DNA of 64,000 nucleotides from Chelativorans sp. J32. Lineage in GTDB: Bacteria; Pseudomonadota; Alphaproteobacteria; Rhizobiales; Rhizobiaceae. This document shows, one piece after another, positions 17,298 to 27,144 of this stretch (its first letter is position 1; every line of letters starts with the position of its first letter). The notes under the pieces were generated by a model that worked only from the letters and a program-made list of their open reading frames with translations, made no database searches and was not told where the DNA came from. The stretch covers positions 310,001-374,000 of the forward strand of contig NZ_JAEQ01000001.1 in assembly GCF_000518985.1 (NCBI RefSeq), read 5' to 3'. Both the position numbers and the translations under genes were made by a program.

Positions 17298-17768
17298 TCA
17301 GGCGCTCTCAGCGTCGTTGTTGCCGCTCACGCGGGTGTTAAAATCGGCGAAGAACTGCGAGGCAAGCTTCTTCGAAGTGGATTCGATCAGCCGTCCTCCG
17401 AGTTGCGCCATCTTGCCGCCGACATCGGCCTTGGCCTGGTAGGACAGGATCGTCGTCTCCGGACCGTCTTCCTTGAGTGCGACGTCGGCGCCGCCCTTTG
17501 CGAAGCCGGCCACGCCGCCCTTTCCCTCGCCGGAGATCGTATAGGAATGCGGCGGATTGAGATTGGTGAGCTCGACCTCCCCGTTGAACCGCGCCTTGAT
17601 CGGGCCGATCTTTAGGGAAACGACGGCGGAAAATTGCGTGTCCGACTTCTTCTCCAGCGATTCACAGCCGGGGATGCATTCTTTCAAAACCGCAGGATCG
17701 TTCAAGGCGCGCCAAACCGCCTCGACCGGTGCCGCGATTTTCTCCTCTCCTTCGATGATCATCGCCAT
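17298..17768 (-). CDS. coxG: CoxG-like SRPBCC-domain protein
   Basis: 156-residue START/SRPBCC-fold protein of the carbon monoxide dehydrogenase subunit G family. The sequence shows [18 protein letters not shown], the typical CIPGCE loop and the [14 protein letters not shown] segment. Family members help recruit or mature molybdenum hydroxylases at the membrane, and they usually sit next to coxS/coxM/coxL genes. Here the nearest molybdenum hydroxylase genes are about 45 kb away at the window end, so a functional link is only inferred. The first ATG is at 17768 and a second in-frame ATG is at 17762. Confidence 0.85.
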   Translation of the reverse strand: MAMIIEGEEKIAAPVEAVWRALNDPAVLKECIPGCESLEKKSDTQFSAVVSLKIGPIKARFNGEVELTNLNPPHSYTISGEGKGGVAGFAKGGADVALKEDGPETTILSYQAKADVGGKMAQLGGRLIESTSKKLASQFFADFNTRVSGNNDAESA

Positions 17769-18075
17769 GGCCTATCCTTTCCCATCGTCCGTTCTTGGCT
17801 AGCTCAGCGAAGGCTTCTTGTCCATCAATGAACTCTCTGCACTTGTCGCTTCGGCCGTGATGAAATAAAGGAGAGGCGCGCTGGCCGGCGTCGTTTCATC
17901 GGCTTGGCAGCTCCACGGGGTGGATCACAGCCGTTTTCGGCAGCCGAAGGATCTGGTGCCCAGGCCGCGAAGGCTCGAAGTCGAGATTTCCTTCGCCCTC
18001 GCTCCTTGTATCCGAACAGATGCGCTCATACCATCCCGACCAGATTAACAGGTCCTGGCCCTAAAAGGTTCGTTC
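17769..18075. other. Intergenic region between coxG and the xylonate dehydratase-like gene
   Basis: 307 bases between divergent genes. It presumably holds both promoters, but no clear -10/-35 pair, operator or riboswitch fold was recognised. A short AAAAGG stretch at about 18064 may serve as ribosome site for the plus-strand gene. Confidence 0.5.
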
Positions 18076-19872
18076 ATGACGGAAGGCAAGAAGCGGCTCC
18101 GCTCGCAAGATTGGTTCGACAATCCCGACAATCCCGGGATGACCGCGCTCTATCTGGAACGCTACCTGAATTACGGCCTGACACGGCAGGAATTGCAGTC
18201 GGGCAAGCCGCTGATCGGCATAGCGCAGACCGGATCGGACCTTTCGCCTTGCAATCGACATCACCTGGAACTCGCCAAGCGCGTGCGCGCCGGCATCGAG
18301 GCGGCGGGCGGCGTCCCGCTCGAATTTCCCTGCCACCCGATCCAGGAAACCGGCAAGCGCCCCACCGCCGCTCTGGACAGGAACTTGAGCTATCTTTCGC
18401 TTGTCGAGGTGCTCTACGGTTACCCGATTGACGGCGTGGTGCTTACGATCGGCTGTGACAAGACCACGCCCGCCCTGCTGATGGCCGCTGCCACCGTTGA
18501 TATCCCCGCAGTCGCCCTGTCGGTCGGCCCCATGCTCAATGGCTGGTATGGCGGGCGGCGTGTCGGCTCAGGCACGATCGTCTGGGAAGCGCGTGAGAGA
18601 CTTGCTGCCGGCGAGATCAATTACGAGCAGTTCATGGAACTCGCCGCGGCTTCGGCGCCGTCCGTGGGCTATTGCAACACGATGGGCACAGCCTCCACCA
18701 TGAACTCGCTCACCGAAGCGCTTGGCATGCAGCTGCCCGGTGGTGCGGCCATTCCTGCACCCTACCGCGAGCGAGGCCAGATCGCCTACGAGACGGGGCG
18801 ACGCATCGTCGAAATGGTGCACGAGGATCTGAAGCCTTCCGATATCATGACGCGGGAGGCGTTCGAGAACGCCATCGTCGTGAATTCCGCTATCGGCGGC
18901 TCGACCAATGCACCGATCCATCTGAACGCCATTGCCCGCCATCTGGGCGTAGCGCTCGACAACGATGACTGGCAGGAGATCGGGCATGACATACCGTTGC
19001 TCGTAAACCTGCAGCCCGCGGGCGAGTATCTTGGAGAGGATTTTCACCGCGCGGGCGGCGTGCCGGCCGTGGTGGCGGAGCTGATGAGAGCCAATCTCCT
19101 GCCGCATCCGGAGGCGAAAACCGTGAATGCGCGTTCGCTCGGGGAGAATTGCGAGAGCGCGGTGACGATCGATGCAGAGGTGATCCGTCCTGTCTCGGAA
19201 CCTCTCAAGAGGAGCGCCGGCTTTATCAATCTAAAGGGCAATCTTTTCGACAGCGCCATCATGAAGACCAGCGTGATTTCGGAGGAATTCCGCACGCGCT
19301 ATCTCTCCAACCCGAATGATCCGGAAGCTTTCGAGGGCAGGGCGGTCGTTTTCGACGGCCCTGAAGATTATCACCACCGTATCGATGATCCGGCACTGGA
19401 TATCGATGAATATTGCATCCTCGTGATGCGTGGCACAGGCCCGGTCGGTTATCCCGGCGGGGCCGAGGTGGTGAACATGCGCCCGCCAGCTTACCTGATC
19501 AAGCGCGGCGTTCATTCGCTGCCTTGCATCGGGGATGGCAGGCAGTCTGGCACCTCCGCCTCGCCTTCCATCCTGAATGCGTCCCCCGAGGCGGCGGTGG
19601 GTGGTGGCTTGGCTCTGCTCAGGACAGGCGACCGCATCCGGATCGACCTGAAGACCGGAACCGCCAACATGCTCGTGAGTGACGAGGAACTGGAGAGCCG
19701 CCGGACGGCTCTGAAGGCCGACGGCGGCTATCACTATCCTGGTCACCAGACGCCCTGGCAGGAAATCCAGCGGTCAATGGTGGATCAGCTTTCCGAGGGC
19801 ATGGTGTTGAAGCCGGCGGTCCGGTACCAGCGCATCGCCACCGAGAAGGGAACGCCGCGCGACAATCATTAG
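18076..19872 (+). CDS. IlvD/Edd-family sugar-acid dehydratase, D-xylonate dehydratase-like
   Basis: 598-residue iron-sulfur dehydratase. Long stretches resemble the Caulobacter D-xylonate dehydratase XylD as remembered: [47 protein letters not shown] and [10 protein letters not shown]. Probable cluster-ligand cysteines are Cys59 (SPCN), Cys127 (IGCDKTTPA) and Cys200 (YCNTMGT). The family length of about 590-600 fits. No sugar transporter, dehydrogenase or downstream pathway gene lies next to it, so the physiological substrate (xylonate or another aldonate) stays open. It is less likely to be the valine-pathway IlvD. Confidence 0.85.
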   Translation: MTEGKKRLRSQDWFDNPDNPGMTALYLERYLNYGLTRQELQSGKPLIGIAQTGSDLSPCNRHHLELAKRVRAGIEAAGGVPLEFPCHPIQETGKRPTAALDRNLSYLSLVEVLYGYPIDGVVLTIGCDKTTPALLMAAATVDIPAVALSVGPMLNGWYGGRRVGSGTIVWEARERLAAGEINYEQFMELAAASAPSVGYCNTMGTASTMNSLTEALGMQLPGGAAIPAPYRERGQIAYETGRRIVEMVHEDLKPSDIMTREAFENAIVVNSAIGGSTNAPIHLNAIARHLGVALDNDDWQEIGHDIPLLVNLQPAGEYLGEDFHRAGGVPAVVAELMRANLLPHPEAKTVNARSLGENCESAVTIDAEVIRPVSEPLKRSAGFINLKGNLFDSAIMKTSVISEEFRTRYLSNPNDPEAFEGRAVVFDGPEDYHHRIDDPALDIDEYCILVMRGTGPVGYPGGAEVVNMRPPAYLIKRGVHSLPCIGDGRQSGTSASPSILNASPEAAVGGGLALLRTGDRIRIDLKTGTANMLVSDEELESRRTALKADGGYHYPGHQTPWQEIQRSMVDQLSEGMVLKPAVRYQRIATEKGTPRDNH

Positions 19873-19894
19873 GGGCAAAAGTGCCGCGAGGGGC

Positions 19895-20923
19895 TCAGCT
19901 GTCGGCCGAGCCTCCCGAATTCTGCTCCTCCTCGAACTCCCTGGGGTCGAAGAGATATTCCTTCGAACAGAATTCGCAATTGACCCGGATCACGCCGTCT
20001 TCGGTGCTTTCCTTGATTTCCTCGGCGGTGAACCCGTCGAGGATGCTCTTGATCTTCTCGCGCGAGCAGGAGCAGTTATCGATGACGTTCACGCCCTCAT
20101 AGACCCGCACTCCCTGCTCGTGGAAGAGCCGGTAGAGGAGCCTTTCGGCGCCCACAGTGGGATCAAGCAGCTCATCGATCTCGACCGTGTTGAGCAAGGC
20201 CAGCGCTTCCTGCCAGGCATTGTCCTCGGGATGACCGTTGCCTTCGTTCTCATCGTCGCCATCGCCGCCCGGCAGGTCTGACATGCGGGCACGTTCAGGC
20301 GCGGACGGCAGGAACTGAATAAGCAGGCCGCCAGCGCGCCACCGCCCTCCGCCACTCTCGCCGGGAACGACCATGCGTGCAACGCCGAGGCGCACTTCTG
20401 TCGGGATCTGCTCCGACTGGCGGAAATAGCTGCGCGCCACATCCTCCAACGTGGAGCCGTCAAGCTGCACGATCCCCTGATAGCGCTGCATATAGGGGCC
20501 TTGATCGATCGTCAGCGCCAGAACGCCTGCCCCGAGGAGGGCTTCGGGCGAAGTTGCTCCCTGCTCAACGGCTTCGGCAAGCCGGGCTTCGTCGAACCGG
20601 GCATAGGCGCGTACCGAACCCGGGGTGGAGAAATCCGCCACGAGCATATCGACCGGGCCGTCAGACCGCGTCTGGACGATGAACTTGCCGTCGAATTTAA
20701 GGGAGCTGCCGAGCAGGACGGTGAGCACTACGACTTCGGCCAGCAGCCGCGAGACCGGCTCCGGGTATTCATGGCGTTCCAGGATCTGGTCGAGCATGGC
20801 ACCGACCTGCACGGCGCGGCCACGCACGTCGAGCCCCTCCACCTCGAAGGGCACGACGTGATCGTCACCGGCGAAACCGAAATCGCCCAATTTTGTTGTG
20901 TTGTCGTTCACTGGCTGAGACAC
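19895..20923 (-). CDS. hslO: Redox-regulated chaperone Hsp33
   Basis: 342-residue cytosolic holdase activated by oxidative stress. The redox switch is visible near the C terminus: CSC in NCSCSREKI and CEFC in NCEFCSKEY, the zinc-binding C-x-C and C-x-x-C pair. The central region has the Hsp33 motifs YARFDEA and [20 protein letters not shown]. An acidic insertion ([10 protein letters not shown]) lies between domains. It is the last gene of argD-argF-hslO, with its start overlapping the argF end by 16 bases. Confidence 0.95.
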   Translation of the reverse strand: MSQPVNDNTTKLGDFGFAGDDHVVPFEVEGLDVRGRAVQVGAMLDQILERHEYPEPVSRLLAEVVVLTVLLGSSLKFDGKFIVQTRSDGPVDMLVADFSTPGSVRAYARFDEARLAEAVEQGATSPEALLGAGVLALTIDQGPYMQRYQGIVQLDGSTLEDVARSYFRQSEQIPTEVRLGVARMVVPGESGGGRWRAGGLLIQFLPSAPERARMSDLPGGDGDDENEGNGHPEDNAWQEALALLNTVEIDELLDPTVGAERLLYRLFHEQGVRVYEGVNVIDNCSCSREKIKSILDGFTAEEIKESTEDGVIRVNCEFCSKEYLFDPREFEEEQNSGGSADS

Positions 20924-21825
20924 CAGGCGAGAACGGCTTTTTGCGCGTGCAGCCGGTTTTCGGCCTCGTCGAACACCACCGAGTGCGGCCCGTCTATCAC
21001 GGCGTCCGTCACTTCCTCGCCACGATGGGCGGGCAGGCAGTGCATGAAAAGTGCGTCCTTCTTCGCGAAGCTCATCAGCCTCTCGTTCACTTGAAAGGGT
21101 TGGAACACGTTATGGCCGCGGGCGCGGTGTTCCTGGCCCATCGAGACCCAGGTATCGGTCACAACGCAGTCTGCGTCGCGCACCGCCGCTTCCGGGTCGT
21201 GGGTAAGCGTTATGCGCCCGCCATTGGCCTTTGCCCACTCCACATAGTGAGCGGAAGGCTCGCTGCCAACGGGCGTCGCGACATTTAATCGGAATCCGAA
21301 CCGCGCGGAGGCCTCCAGAAGGGAGTGCAGAACGTTGTTCCCGTCGCCCGACCAGGCGAACAGCCTGTCTTTCACACTGCCGCGATGCTCCTCGAAGGTC
21401 ATGATATCGGCCATGATCTGACAGGGATGCGTGTCGTCCGTGAGCCCGTTGATGACGGGCACGGTCGCGTTCTCGGCAAGCTCAAGCAGCCGCTCATGCG
21501 CCGTTGTGCGGATCATGATCGCATCTACGTAGCGCGAGAGAACCTTGGCCGTGTCGGCGATTGTCTCGCTGCGGCCGAGCTGCATTTCCGCGCCGGTGAG
21601 CATGATGGTCTCGCCGCCGAGCTGGCGCATGGCCACGTCGAAGGAAACGCGCGTGCGGGTCGACGGCTTGTCGAAGATCATGGCAAGCACTTTGCCCTCG
21701 AAGGGCTTGTCGGCCTGGCCCGCCTTCAGCAGAGCCTTGCGCTCCCGCGCGTCGTCCAGCATGGACCGGAGTTCGGTGGCTGAAACGGTCGAAAGATCGA
21801 TGAAATTGCGTGCCACGGCGGTCAT
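20908..21825 (-). CDS. argF: Ornithine carbamoyltransferase
   Basis: 305-residue enzyme that converts ornithine and carbamoyl phosphate to citrulline in arginine synthesis. The carbamoyl-phosphate loop STRTR is at 55-59, HPCQ (in [12 protein letters not shown]) follows, and the ornithine-binding HCLP is at 262-265. It overlaps argD by four bases (ATGA) and hslO by 16 bases, so the three genes form a tightly coupled operon. Confidence 0.97.
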   Translation of the reverse strand: MTAVARNFIDLSTVSATELRSMLDDARERKALLKAGQADKPFEGKVLAMIFDKPSTRTRVSFDVAMRQLGGETIMLTGAEMQLGRSETIADTAKVLSRYVDAIMIRTTAHERLLELAENATVPVINGLTDDTHPCQIMADIMTFEEHRGSVKDRLFAWSGDGNNVLHSLLEASARFGFRLNVATPVGSEPSAHYVEWAKANGGRITLTHDPEAAVRDADCVVTDTWVSMGQEHRARGHNVFQPFQVNERLMSFAKKDALFMHCLPAHRGEEVTDAVIDGPHSVVFDEAENRLHAQKAVLAWCLSQ

Positions 21826-23027
21826 ACCTTTGCCGATGCCGTCATGGCGGGAGCCGAGGCCAGGGCCTCCACCGCGCGATGGATGCGCTCCAGCCCTTCC
21901 TGGATGTCTTCGTCGGTGACATTGAGCGGAGGCAGGAGGCGAAGCACATTATCGCCGGCTGGCGCACCCAGTATCTTCTCGTCGCGCATGGTCTGTTGCA
22001 GGGCCGAGGGTGGAAACTTGCAACGAATGCCCAATAGCAGTCCCGTGCCGCGGATTTCCTCAACCACCTGCGGAAACTCGTCGGCAATCGCGGCAAGGCC
22101 CTGCTTGAGGAGCAGGCCTTTGCGGGCGACCTCCTCGAGAAAGCCGGGTTCGAGGATAACGTCGAGCACCGCATTCCCAACTGCCATCGCAAGAGGATTG
22201 CCGCCGAAGGTGGTGCCGTGGACACCCGGCGTCATGCCCTTCGCAGCCTCTTCGGTGGCAAGGCAAGCGCCGAGCGGGAAACCGCCGCCTATGCCTTTGG
22301 CTATGGTCGCGATATCGGGCGTAACGCCGGTCCATTCATAAGCAAAGAGTTTGCCGGTGCGGCCGATGCCCGTCTGCACCTCGTCGAAGATCAGCAGCAC
22401 GCCGTGCTTATCGCAGAGGTCACGCAGGCCGCGCACGAATTGTGCCGGCGGCACGCGGATGCCGCTTTCTCCCTGGATGGGCTCCATCAGGATCGCGGCG
22501 GTGTCGGGGGTGATCGCCTTTTCGACCGCTTGCAAATCTCCAAAGGGGATCTGGTCGAAACCTTCCACCTTCGGGCCGAAGCCTTCCAGATATTTCTTCT
22601 GACCGCCCGCAGCTATTGTGGCGAGGGTTCGCCCGTGGAATGCACCTTCAAAGGTGATGACCCTAAACCGGCTTTCCTGTCCGTTGACATAGTGATAGCG
22701 CCGCGCCGTCTTGATGGCGCATTCCAGTGCTTCCGCGCCGGAATTGGTGAAGAACACCTTGTCCGCAAAACTGTGCTCCACGAGGCGTGCGCCCAAGCGG
22801 CTTTGGCCGGGGATCTCATAGAGATTGGAAACATGCCAGAGCTTGTTCGCCTGCTCCGTCAGAGCCGCGACGAGATGCGGGTGGCCGTGTCCAAGCGAAT
22901 TTACCGCTATGCCCGCCGCAAAATCGAGGTATCGCGTCCCGTCGGCGGTGATAAGCCACGAACCTTCCCCCTGCTCGAAGGAGAGGGGGAGCCTCGCAAA
23001 AGTATCGAAAAGCGCCGAACCGCTCAT
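21822..23027 (-). CDS. argD: Acetylornithine aminotransferase
   Basis: 401-residue class III PLP aminotransferase for the fourth arginine-synthesis step, possibly also acting on succinyl-diaminopimelate. The start at 23027 gives [18 protein letters not shown], a normal ArgD beginning. Visible are [28 protein letters not shown], the [14 protein letters not shown] region with the PLP-contacting Asp, and the Schiff-base lysine in TIAKGIGGG (Lys244). First gene of argD-argF-hslO; divergent from gcrA. Confidence 0.96.
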   Translation of the reverse strand: MSGSALFDTFARLPLSFEQGEGSWLITADGTRYLDFAAGIAVNSLGHGHPHLVAALTEQANKLWHVSNLYEIPGQSRLGARLVEHSFADKVFFTNSGAEALECAIKTARRYHYVNGQESRFRVITFEGAFHGRTLATIAAGGQKKYLEGFGPKVEGFDQIPFGDLQAVEKAITPDTAAILMEPIQGESGIRVPPAQFVRGLRDLCDKHGVLLIFDEVQTGIGRTGKLFAYEWTGVTPDIATIAKGIGGGFPLGACLATEEAAKGMTPGVHGTTFGGNPLAMAVGNAVLDVILEPGFLEEVARKGLLLKQGLAAIADEFPQVVEEIRGTGLLLGIRCKFPPSALQQTMRDEKILGAPAGDNVLRLLPPLNVTDEDIQEGLERIHRAVEALASAPAMTASAKV

Positions 23028-23402
23028 GGACACGTTCTCCGGGATATTCTCGACGGCGTCAGGCCGCAAGGTTGATGAAACCAAAATGCCGCCCCAGGGG
23101 CGGCACGCGGTGTTTTTATCAGCGTTTTCCCCCGCGAAGTCAACGAAAAGACGGTTTGCCGGGACGAAGTGGAATGTGAAGGAAAGATTATCGGAAATGC
23201 CCCAAGTTGGGGAAAACCACAAAAACCGATTCGCGATCGGAGTCGGACTCTTGTCACCGAGTCAACCGATAAGGTAGTTTGACCGGGTAACGACTAGATT
23301 TCGTGCGGCGGACCTTCAGACCCATGTAGATGTGGTGTCTACCAGGCGTTGGCCTGGTAGAGGGGGCAGGGATTCCGCACGCTTGCACAGGAGCCTGTCC
23401 TG
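23028..23402. promoter_or_regulatory. argD/gcrA divergent control region with GANTC sites
   Basis: Four GANTC sequences, the CcrM methylation target, lie at 23228-23232, 23246-23250, 23259-23263 and 23372-23376, three of them within 36 bases. A perfect nine-base hairpin CTACCAGGC-GTTG-GCCTGGTAG (23339-23360) lies about 43 bases before the gcrA start and could be part of its leader RNA. Both divergent promoters must lie here; exact -10/-35 boxes were not assigned. Confidence 0.6.
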
Positions 23403-23939
23403 ATGAACTGGACTGACGAGCGCGTCGAACTTTTGAAGAAGCTTTGGTCGGAGGGGCTGAGTGCCAGCCAGATTGCCGCACAGTTGGGCGGCGTCAGCCG
23501 TAACGCTGTCATCGGCAAGGTACACCGTCTGAAACTTTCGGCCCGGGGGCGGGCCACGGCTGCGCCTGCGCGCCGCAAGAAGGCGGCAACCGCCGCTGCG
23601 GCGAGCGGCGCAGCCGCTGCGGCAAGCGCGCGTAAGCAACATGCCACCAGCCCTCGGCCGGTTGCCACTTCCATCGGCGCCACCGCGCTGAAGATGCAGT
23701 TCGAGGAAGAAGCGGTCACCCATCAGTTCCTGCGTCCGGTCGAGAATGTGGTGGTTCCCATTTCGCGGAATCTGAAGCTGGTCGAGCTCACTGAGCGCAC
23801 CTGCAAGTGGCCGAACGGTGATCCGCTTGCGGACGATTTCAGTTTTTGTGGGGGCGATACGGGCGATTCAGGCCCTTATTGCACCTATCACTCCCGGCTG
23901 GCCTATCAGCCCGCATGGGAGCGTCGCCGCAGCAAATAA
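23403..23939 (+). CDS. gcrA: Cell-cycle regulator GcrA
   Basis: 178-residue alphaproteobacterial transcription factor that works with sigma70 RNA polymerase at GANTC-methylated promoters. The N-terminal DNA-binding region MNWTDERVELLKKLW followed by GLSASQIAAQLGGVSRNAVIGK (about 18-39) is diagnostic. A long Ala/Arg/Lys-rich linker follows. The C-terminal domain has the conserved TCKWPNGDP and FCG/YCTYH cysteine motifs that contact RNA polymerase. An intrinsic terminator follows. Confidence 0.96.
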   Translation: MNWTDERVELLKKLWSEGLSASQIAAQLGGVSRNAVIGKVHRLKLSARGRATAAPARRKKAATAAAASGAAAAASARKQHATSPRPVATSIGATALKMQFEEEAVTHQFLRPVENVVVPISRNLKLVELTERTCKWPNGDPLADDFSFCGGDTGDSGPYCTYHSRLAYQPAWERRRSK

Positions 23940-23973
23940 AGGGACGGGCAATAACGAGCGGACCAACCTTCTT

Positions 23974-23999
23974 GGGCGGCGTCAGCCGCCTTCCTTTTT
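23974..23999 (+). terminator. Intrinsic terminator of gcrA
   Basis: Six-base stem GGCGGC-GTCA-GCCGCC followed by TTCCTTTTT, 35 bases after the gcrA stop. A second eight-base hairpin GAAGCCGG/CCGGCTTC (24024-24044) overlaps the end of convergent phoU but lacks a T tract. Confidence 0.8.
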
Positions 24000-24043
24000 G
24001 AAGCGGGCGTAGCGGAGTAACGGGAAGCCGGAAGGGCCGGCTT

Positions 24044-24772
24044 CTATTCGGACGTTTCCGTCGGCACGGGCGCCACCACCTTGTGGCTCTGGTCTTCCTT
24101 GGGCCGCTCGGGCGGCATCGTGGTGCCGGTCACGATATGATAGACGGTCTCGGCCACATTGGTCGCATGGTCGCCTATCCGCTCGATGTTCTTCGCGCAG
24201 AAAATCAGATGCGTGCAGGCCGTAATGTTCCGCGGGTCCTCCATCATATAGGTCAGGAGCTCGCGAAAGAGCGACGTGTACATGGCATCGATTTCCTCGT
24301 CGCGATCGCGAACCAGGCCGAGCTTTTCCGCCGAGCGCGAAGCATAGGCATCGAGCACTTCCTTCAGCTGCGTCAACGCGAGATCGCTGAGCGAGGAAAG
24401 CCCGCGAAAGAGCCGCACCGGCTGGCGCGTCTCAGTGATGGCGACGACCCGCTTCGCAATGTTCTTGCCAAGGTCGCCGATGCGTTCCAGGTCGCCGGAA
24501 ATACGGATTGCGCCGACGATTTCCCGCAAATCCCGTGCCATGGGCTGGCGTTTGGCGATGATGATCACCGCCTTCTCGCCGATTTCGCGCTCCTTCTGGT
24601 CGAGGAAGGCGTCATCGGCGATGACTTTTCGGGCCAGCGCGGGATCGCCGGTCACAAGCGCTGAAACGGCTTCGTCCACCATGCGTTCGGCATAGCCGCC
24701 CATCCCGCCGATCTGATTGGCGAGAAACCGCAACTCCTCATCGAAGGATCGCATGATGTGTTGGCTTTGCAT
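24044..24772 (-). CDS. phoU: Phosphate-signalling adaptor PhoU
   Basis: 242-residue protein of two PhoU three-helix repeats that links phosphate transport status to the PhoR kinase. The start at ATG 24772 is supported by AGGAGG six bases upstream. Typical elements are FDEELRFLANQIGGMGGYAE near the N terminus, the metal-contacting DLREIVGAIRISGDLERIGD in repeat one, and THLIFCAKNIERIGDHATNVAE in repeat two. In most genomes phoU follows pstSCAB; no pst gene is present here. phoR lies 121 bases upstream on the same strand. Confidence 0.95.
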   Translation of the reverse strand: MQSQHIMRSFDEELRFLANQIGGMGGYAERMVDEAVSALVTGDPALARKVIADDAFLDQKEREIGEKAVIIIAKRQPMARDLREIVGAIRISGDLERIGDLGKNIAKRVVAITETRQPVRLFRGLSSLSDLALTQLKEVLDAYASRSAEKLGLVRDRDEEIDAMYTSLFRELLTYMMEDPRNITACTHLIFCAKNIERIGDHATNVAETVYHIVTGTTMPPERPKEDQSHKVVAPVPTETSE

Positions 24773-24893
24773 CTGGGGCCTCCTGGAGCAAATCACCCCG
24801 TAACCATCATAGCTAGGCTATCTACATGACGGAAAAAAGAAACTGGCTGAAAGAGAAGATTTGCCGCGCAATAAAGAAAAGGCGCGCTCGCGG

Positions 24894-26159
24894 TTAGTCC
24901 GGCGCGGGGAAATGGACGGTGAAGGAGGACCCCTCTCCCATTTTCGAGCGGATGGAAAGCCGTGCGTCGTGGCGCGTAAGAATGTGCTTCACGATGGCCA
25001 AGCCGAGGCCCGTGCCCTTCTGCGGGCGGCCGGCGCCTATCTCGACGCGATAGAAGCGCTCGGTCAGGCGAGGGATATGCTCCTCCGGGATTCCGGGACC
25101 GAAATCCCGAATGGTGACGATCCTTTCCGATCCATCGGCGGCCTTGCGGGCCGAGGCGACAACGCGCCCTCCGGAACTGCCATATTTGCAGGCGTTCTCG
25201 AGCAGATTCTCGAATACCTGGAAGAGCTCGTCGCGATGCCCCAGCACTTCGAGTGGTTCGGGCGGCATGTCGAGTTCGATTTCCACCCCTGAATCCTTGG
25301 CACGCGCGGCAAGAGCATCGCGCACTCCACCCACCACCATTCGTAAATCCACCCTCTCGCTGGGCTTTCCATAAGGCTTTACCTCCAGGCGCGAGAGCGA
25401 GAGCAGGTCATCGATGAGCCGGGCCATGCGCGAGGTCTGGTCCTGCATGATCTGCAGGAAGGCTTCGCGCGCCTTCGGGTCGTCGCGAGCCGGCCCGCGC
25501 AGCGTTTCGATGAAGCCGGCGATGGATGCCAAGGGCGTCCTCAGCTCATGGCTCGCATTCGCTATGAAATCCGCTCTCATCCGGTCGATGCGGCGCGCCT
25601 CGCTCTGGTCGCGGAACAAGAGCACGAACAACCCGGAACCGTCGCCGATCCGTGTGGCGGATACCCGGTAGGCCCTTTCGAGCGGCACACGCTCTACGTA
25701 ATCTATTCCGAAGGGGCCGGCTCCCCCTTCCATCACGCGGGCGATGAAATCGTGCATCTCCGGTGCGCGGAACTTGAGTTGCAGGGGCATTCCGGGCGCA
25801 ACAGTCCCGAACGCAACCGACGCGGCCTCGTTCGCATACACGATATCGCCACTCGCATTGGAGACGAAAAGAGGATCCTGGACAGCTTCCGCCAGGTCCG
25901 TAGCAAGGAGCGTTTCAATCCTCGTGGCGCCGTCGCGACGCTCTTCCCTTGGCTTCTCGGCGGTTCTGCCGGGTACAAGCAGAGCTGCTGCCATGATGAA
26001 GGCGACCGCGATCGCCGCGCCGATCCCTCTGCCTCCATAGGCAAGATCGAGCGTCAAACACGCGATCACCGAGGAAGCCAGCACAAAACGGTGGCGGACG
26101 AGCCGCTTGCCCGCAGATGTGAACAGGTCTGGTAACAAAGACTTCAGCCTGATGTTCAT
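24894..26159 (-). CDS. phoR: Phosphate-regulon-type sensor histidine kinase PhoR
   Basis: 421-residue membrane sensor kinase. Two hydrophobic segments span about residues 25-64, then a PAS-like domain ([20 protein letters not shown]), then the HisKA dimerisation domain with phospho-acceptor His204 ([12 protein letters not shown]). The HATPase_c domain has N box [20 protein letters not shown] and [14 protein letters not shown]. PhoR is preferred because of PhoU next door and the short periplasmic loop, but partner phoB is absent, so another small-loop kinase is possible. The start at 26159 is chosen because the frame upstream to 26342 overlaps divergent ppk2 and encodes nothing membrane-like. 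Confidence 0.85.
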   Translation of the reverse strand: MNIRLKSLLPDLFTSAGKRLVRHRFVLASSVIACLTLDLAYGGRGIGAAIAVAFIMAAALLVPGRTAEKPREERRDGATRIETLLATDLAEAVQDPLFVSNASGDIVYANEAASVAFGTVAPGMPLQLKFRAPEMHDFIARVMEGGAGPFGIDYVERVPLERAYRVSATRIGDGSGLFVLLFRDQSEARRIDRMRADFIANASHELRTPLASIAGFIETLRGPARDDPKAREAFLQIMQDQTSRMARLIDDLLSLSRLEVKPYGKPSERVDLRMVVGGVRDALAARAKDSGVEIELDMPPEPLEVLGHRDELFQVFENLLENACKYGSSGGRVVASARKAADGSERIVTIRDFGPGIPEEHIPRLTERFYRVEIGAGRPQKGTGLGLAIVKHILTRHDARLSIRSKMGEGSSFTVHFPAPD

Positions 26160-26244
26160 CAATCTCCCGCGCCCTTGCCCCGCTACTAGACCGTCCCAGC
26201 CGCCGCGACTAGCATCGAGCCTAATGCCGCAAGGAATAAAGTTT

Positions 26245-27144
26245 ATGAACAAGCCTCTGGATAAGTCTTCGCTCCCTGCTTCGAAGCCGCTTTTGCTCGA
26301 TGTCGATGGAGTGAAGCGCAAATTCGATATCGCGGATCCCAAGCTCCCGCGTTGGATCGAGGAGCGGGCTCTGAGCGCCGGCGGCTATCCATATAAGGAA
26401 AAGCTCAAACGCAGGAAGTATGCGAAGGAGCTGGAGAGGCTGCAGATCGAGCTCGTCAAGTTGCAGGGCTGGCTGCAGGCGACCGGCGGCCGCGTGATAG
26501 CGCTCTTCGAAGGCCGCGACGCGGCAGGCAAAGGCGGCTCGATCCATCATCTCCGGCAAAACATGAATCCGCGTACTGCGCGCAATGTGGCACTGCCGAA
26601 GCCGACCGAGACCGAGCTCGGCCAATGGTACTACCAGCGCTACATCACGCATTTCCCGACGGCAGGAGAGTTCGTCACCTTCGATCGTTCCTGGTACAAC
26701 CGCGGCACGGTCGAACCGGTGATGGGTTTCTGCACCCCGGCCCAGCACGAGCATTTCCTTCGAGAAACGCCTGACTTCGAGCGCTCCATCGTGAACGAGG
26801 GCATTCCGCTTTTCAAATTCTGGCTGAACATCGGCCGGGAAACGCAGCTCAAGCGATTCCACGATCGTGTACACAGCCAGCTGAAGTGTTGGAAATTTTC
26901 TCCGATGGATATCGCCGGTATGGAGAAGTGGGACGATTATACCCGTATGCGGGATATCATGATCGAGAGGACGCACACGGACTACGCCCCCTGGACCATT
27001 ATTCTTGCCAATGACAAGCGGCGCGCCCGGCTTGCCGTCATCCGCCGCATCCTCCTTTCCCTGCCTTATGCCGGTCGGGACGAGGAAGCGATTGGCGAAG
27101 AGGACCCCACCATCGTCGGGTTCGGGCCAGGTTTCCTGCGCTGA
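26245..27144 (+). CDS. ppk2: Polyphosphate kinase 2
   Basis: 299-residue PPK2-family P-loop kinase that transfers phosphate between polyphosphate and nucleotides (GDP/ADP to GTP/ATP preferred in this class). Walker A is in [10 protein letters not shown] (about 90-99), Walker B in [11 protein letters not shown] (about 144-154), and the lid region [19 protein letters not shown] follows. The ATG at 26245 has AAGGA nine bases upstream; another in-frame ATG lies at 26224. It is divergent from phoR, which suggests a phosphate-related neighbourhood. Its last 79 bases overlap the end of the convergent glycosyltransferase gene. Confidence 0.93.
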   Translation: MNKPLDKSSLPASKPLLLDVDGVKRKFDIADPKLPRWIEERALSAGGYPYKEKLKRRKYAKELERLQIELVKLQGWLQATGGRVIALFEGRDAAGKGGSIHHLRQNMNPRTARNVALPKPTETELGQWYYQRYITHFPTAGEFVTFDRSWYNRGTVEPVMGFCTPAQHEHFLRETPDFERSIVNEGIPLFKFWLNIGRETQLKRFHDRVHSQLKCWKFSPMDIAGMEKWDDYTRMRDIMIERTHTDYAPWTIILANDKRRARLAVIRRILLSLPYAGRDEEAIGEEDPTIVGFGPGFLR

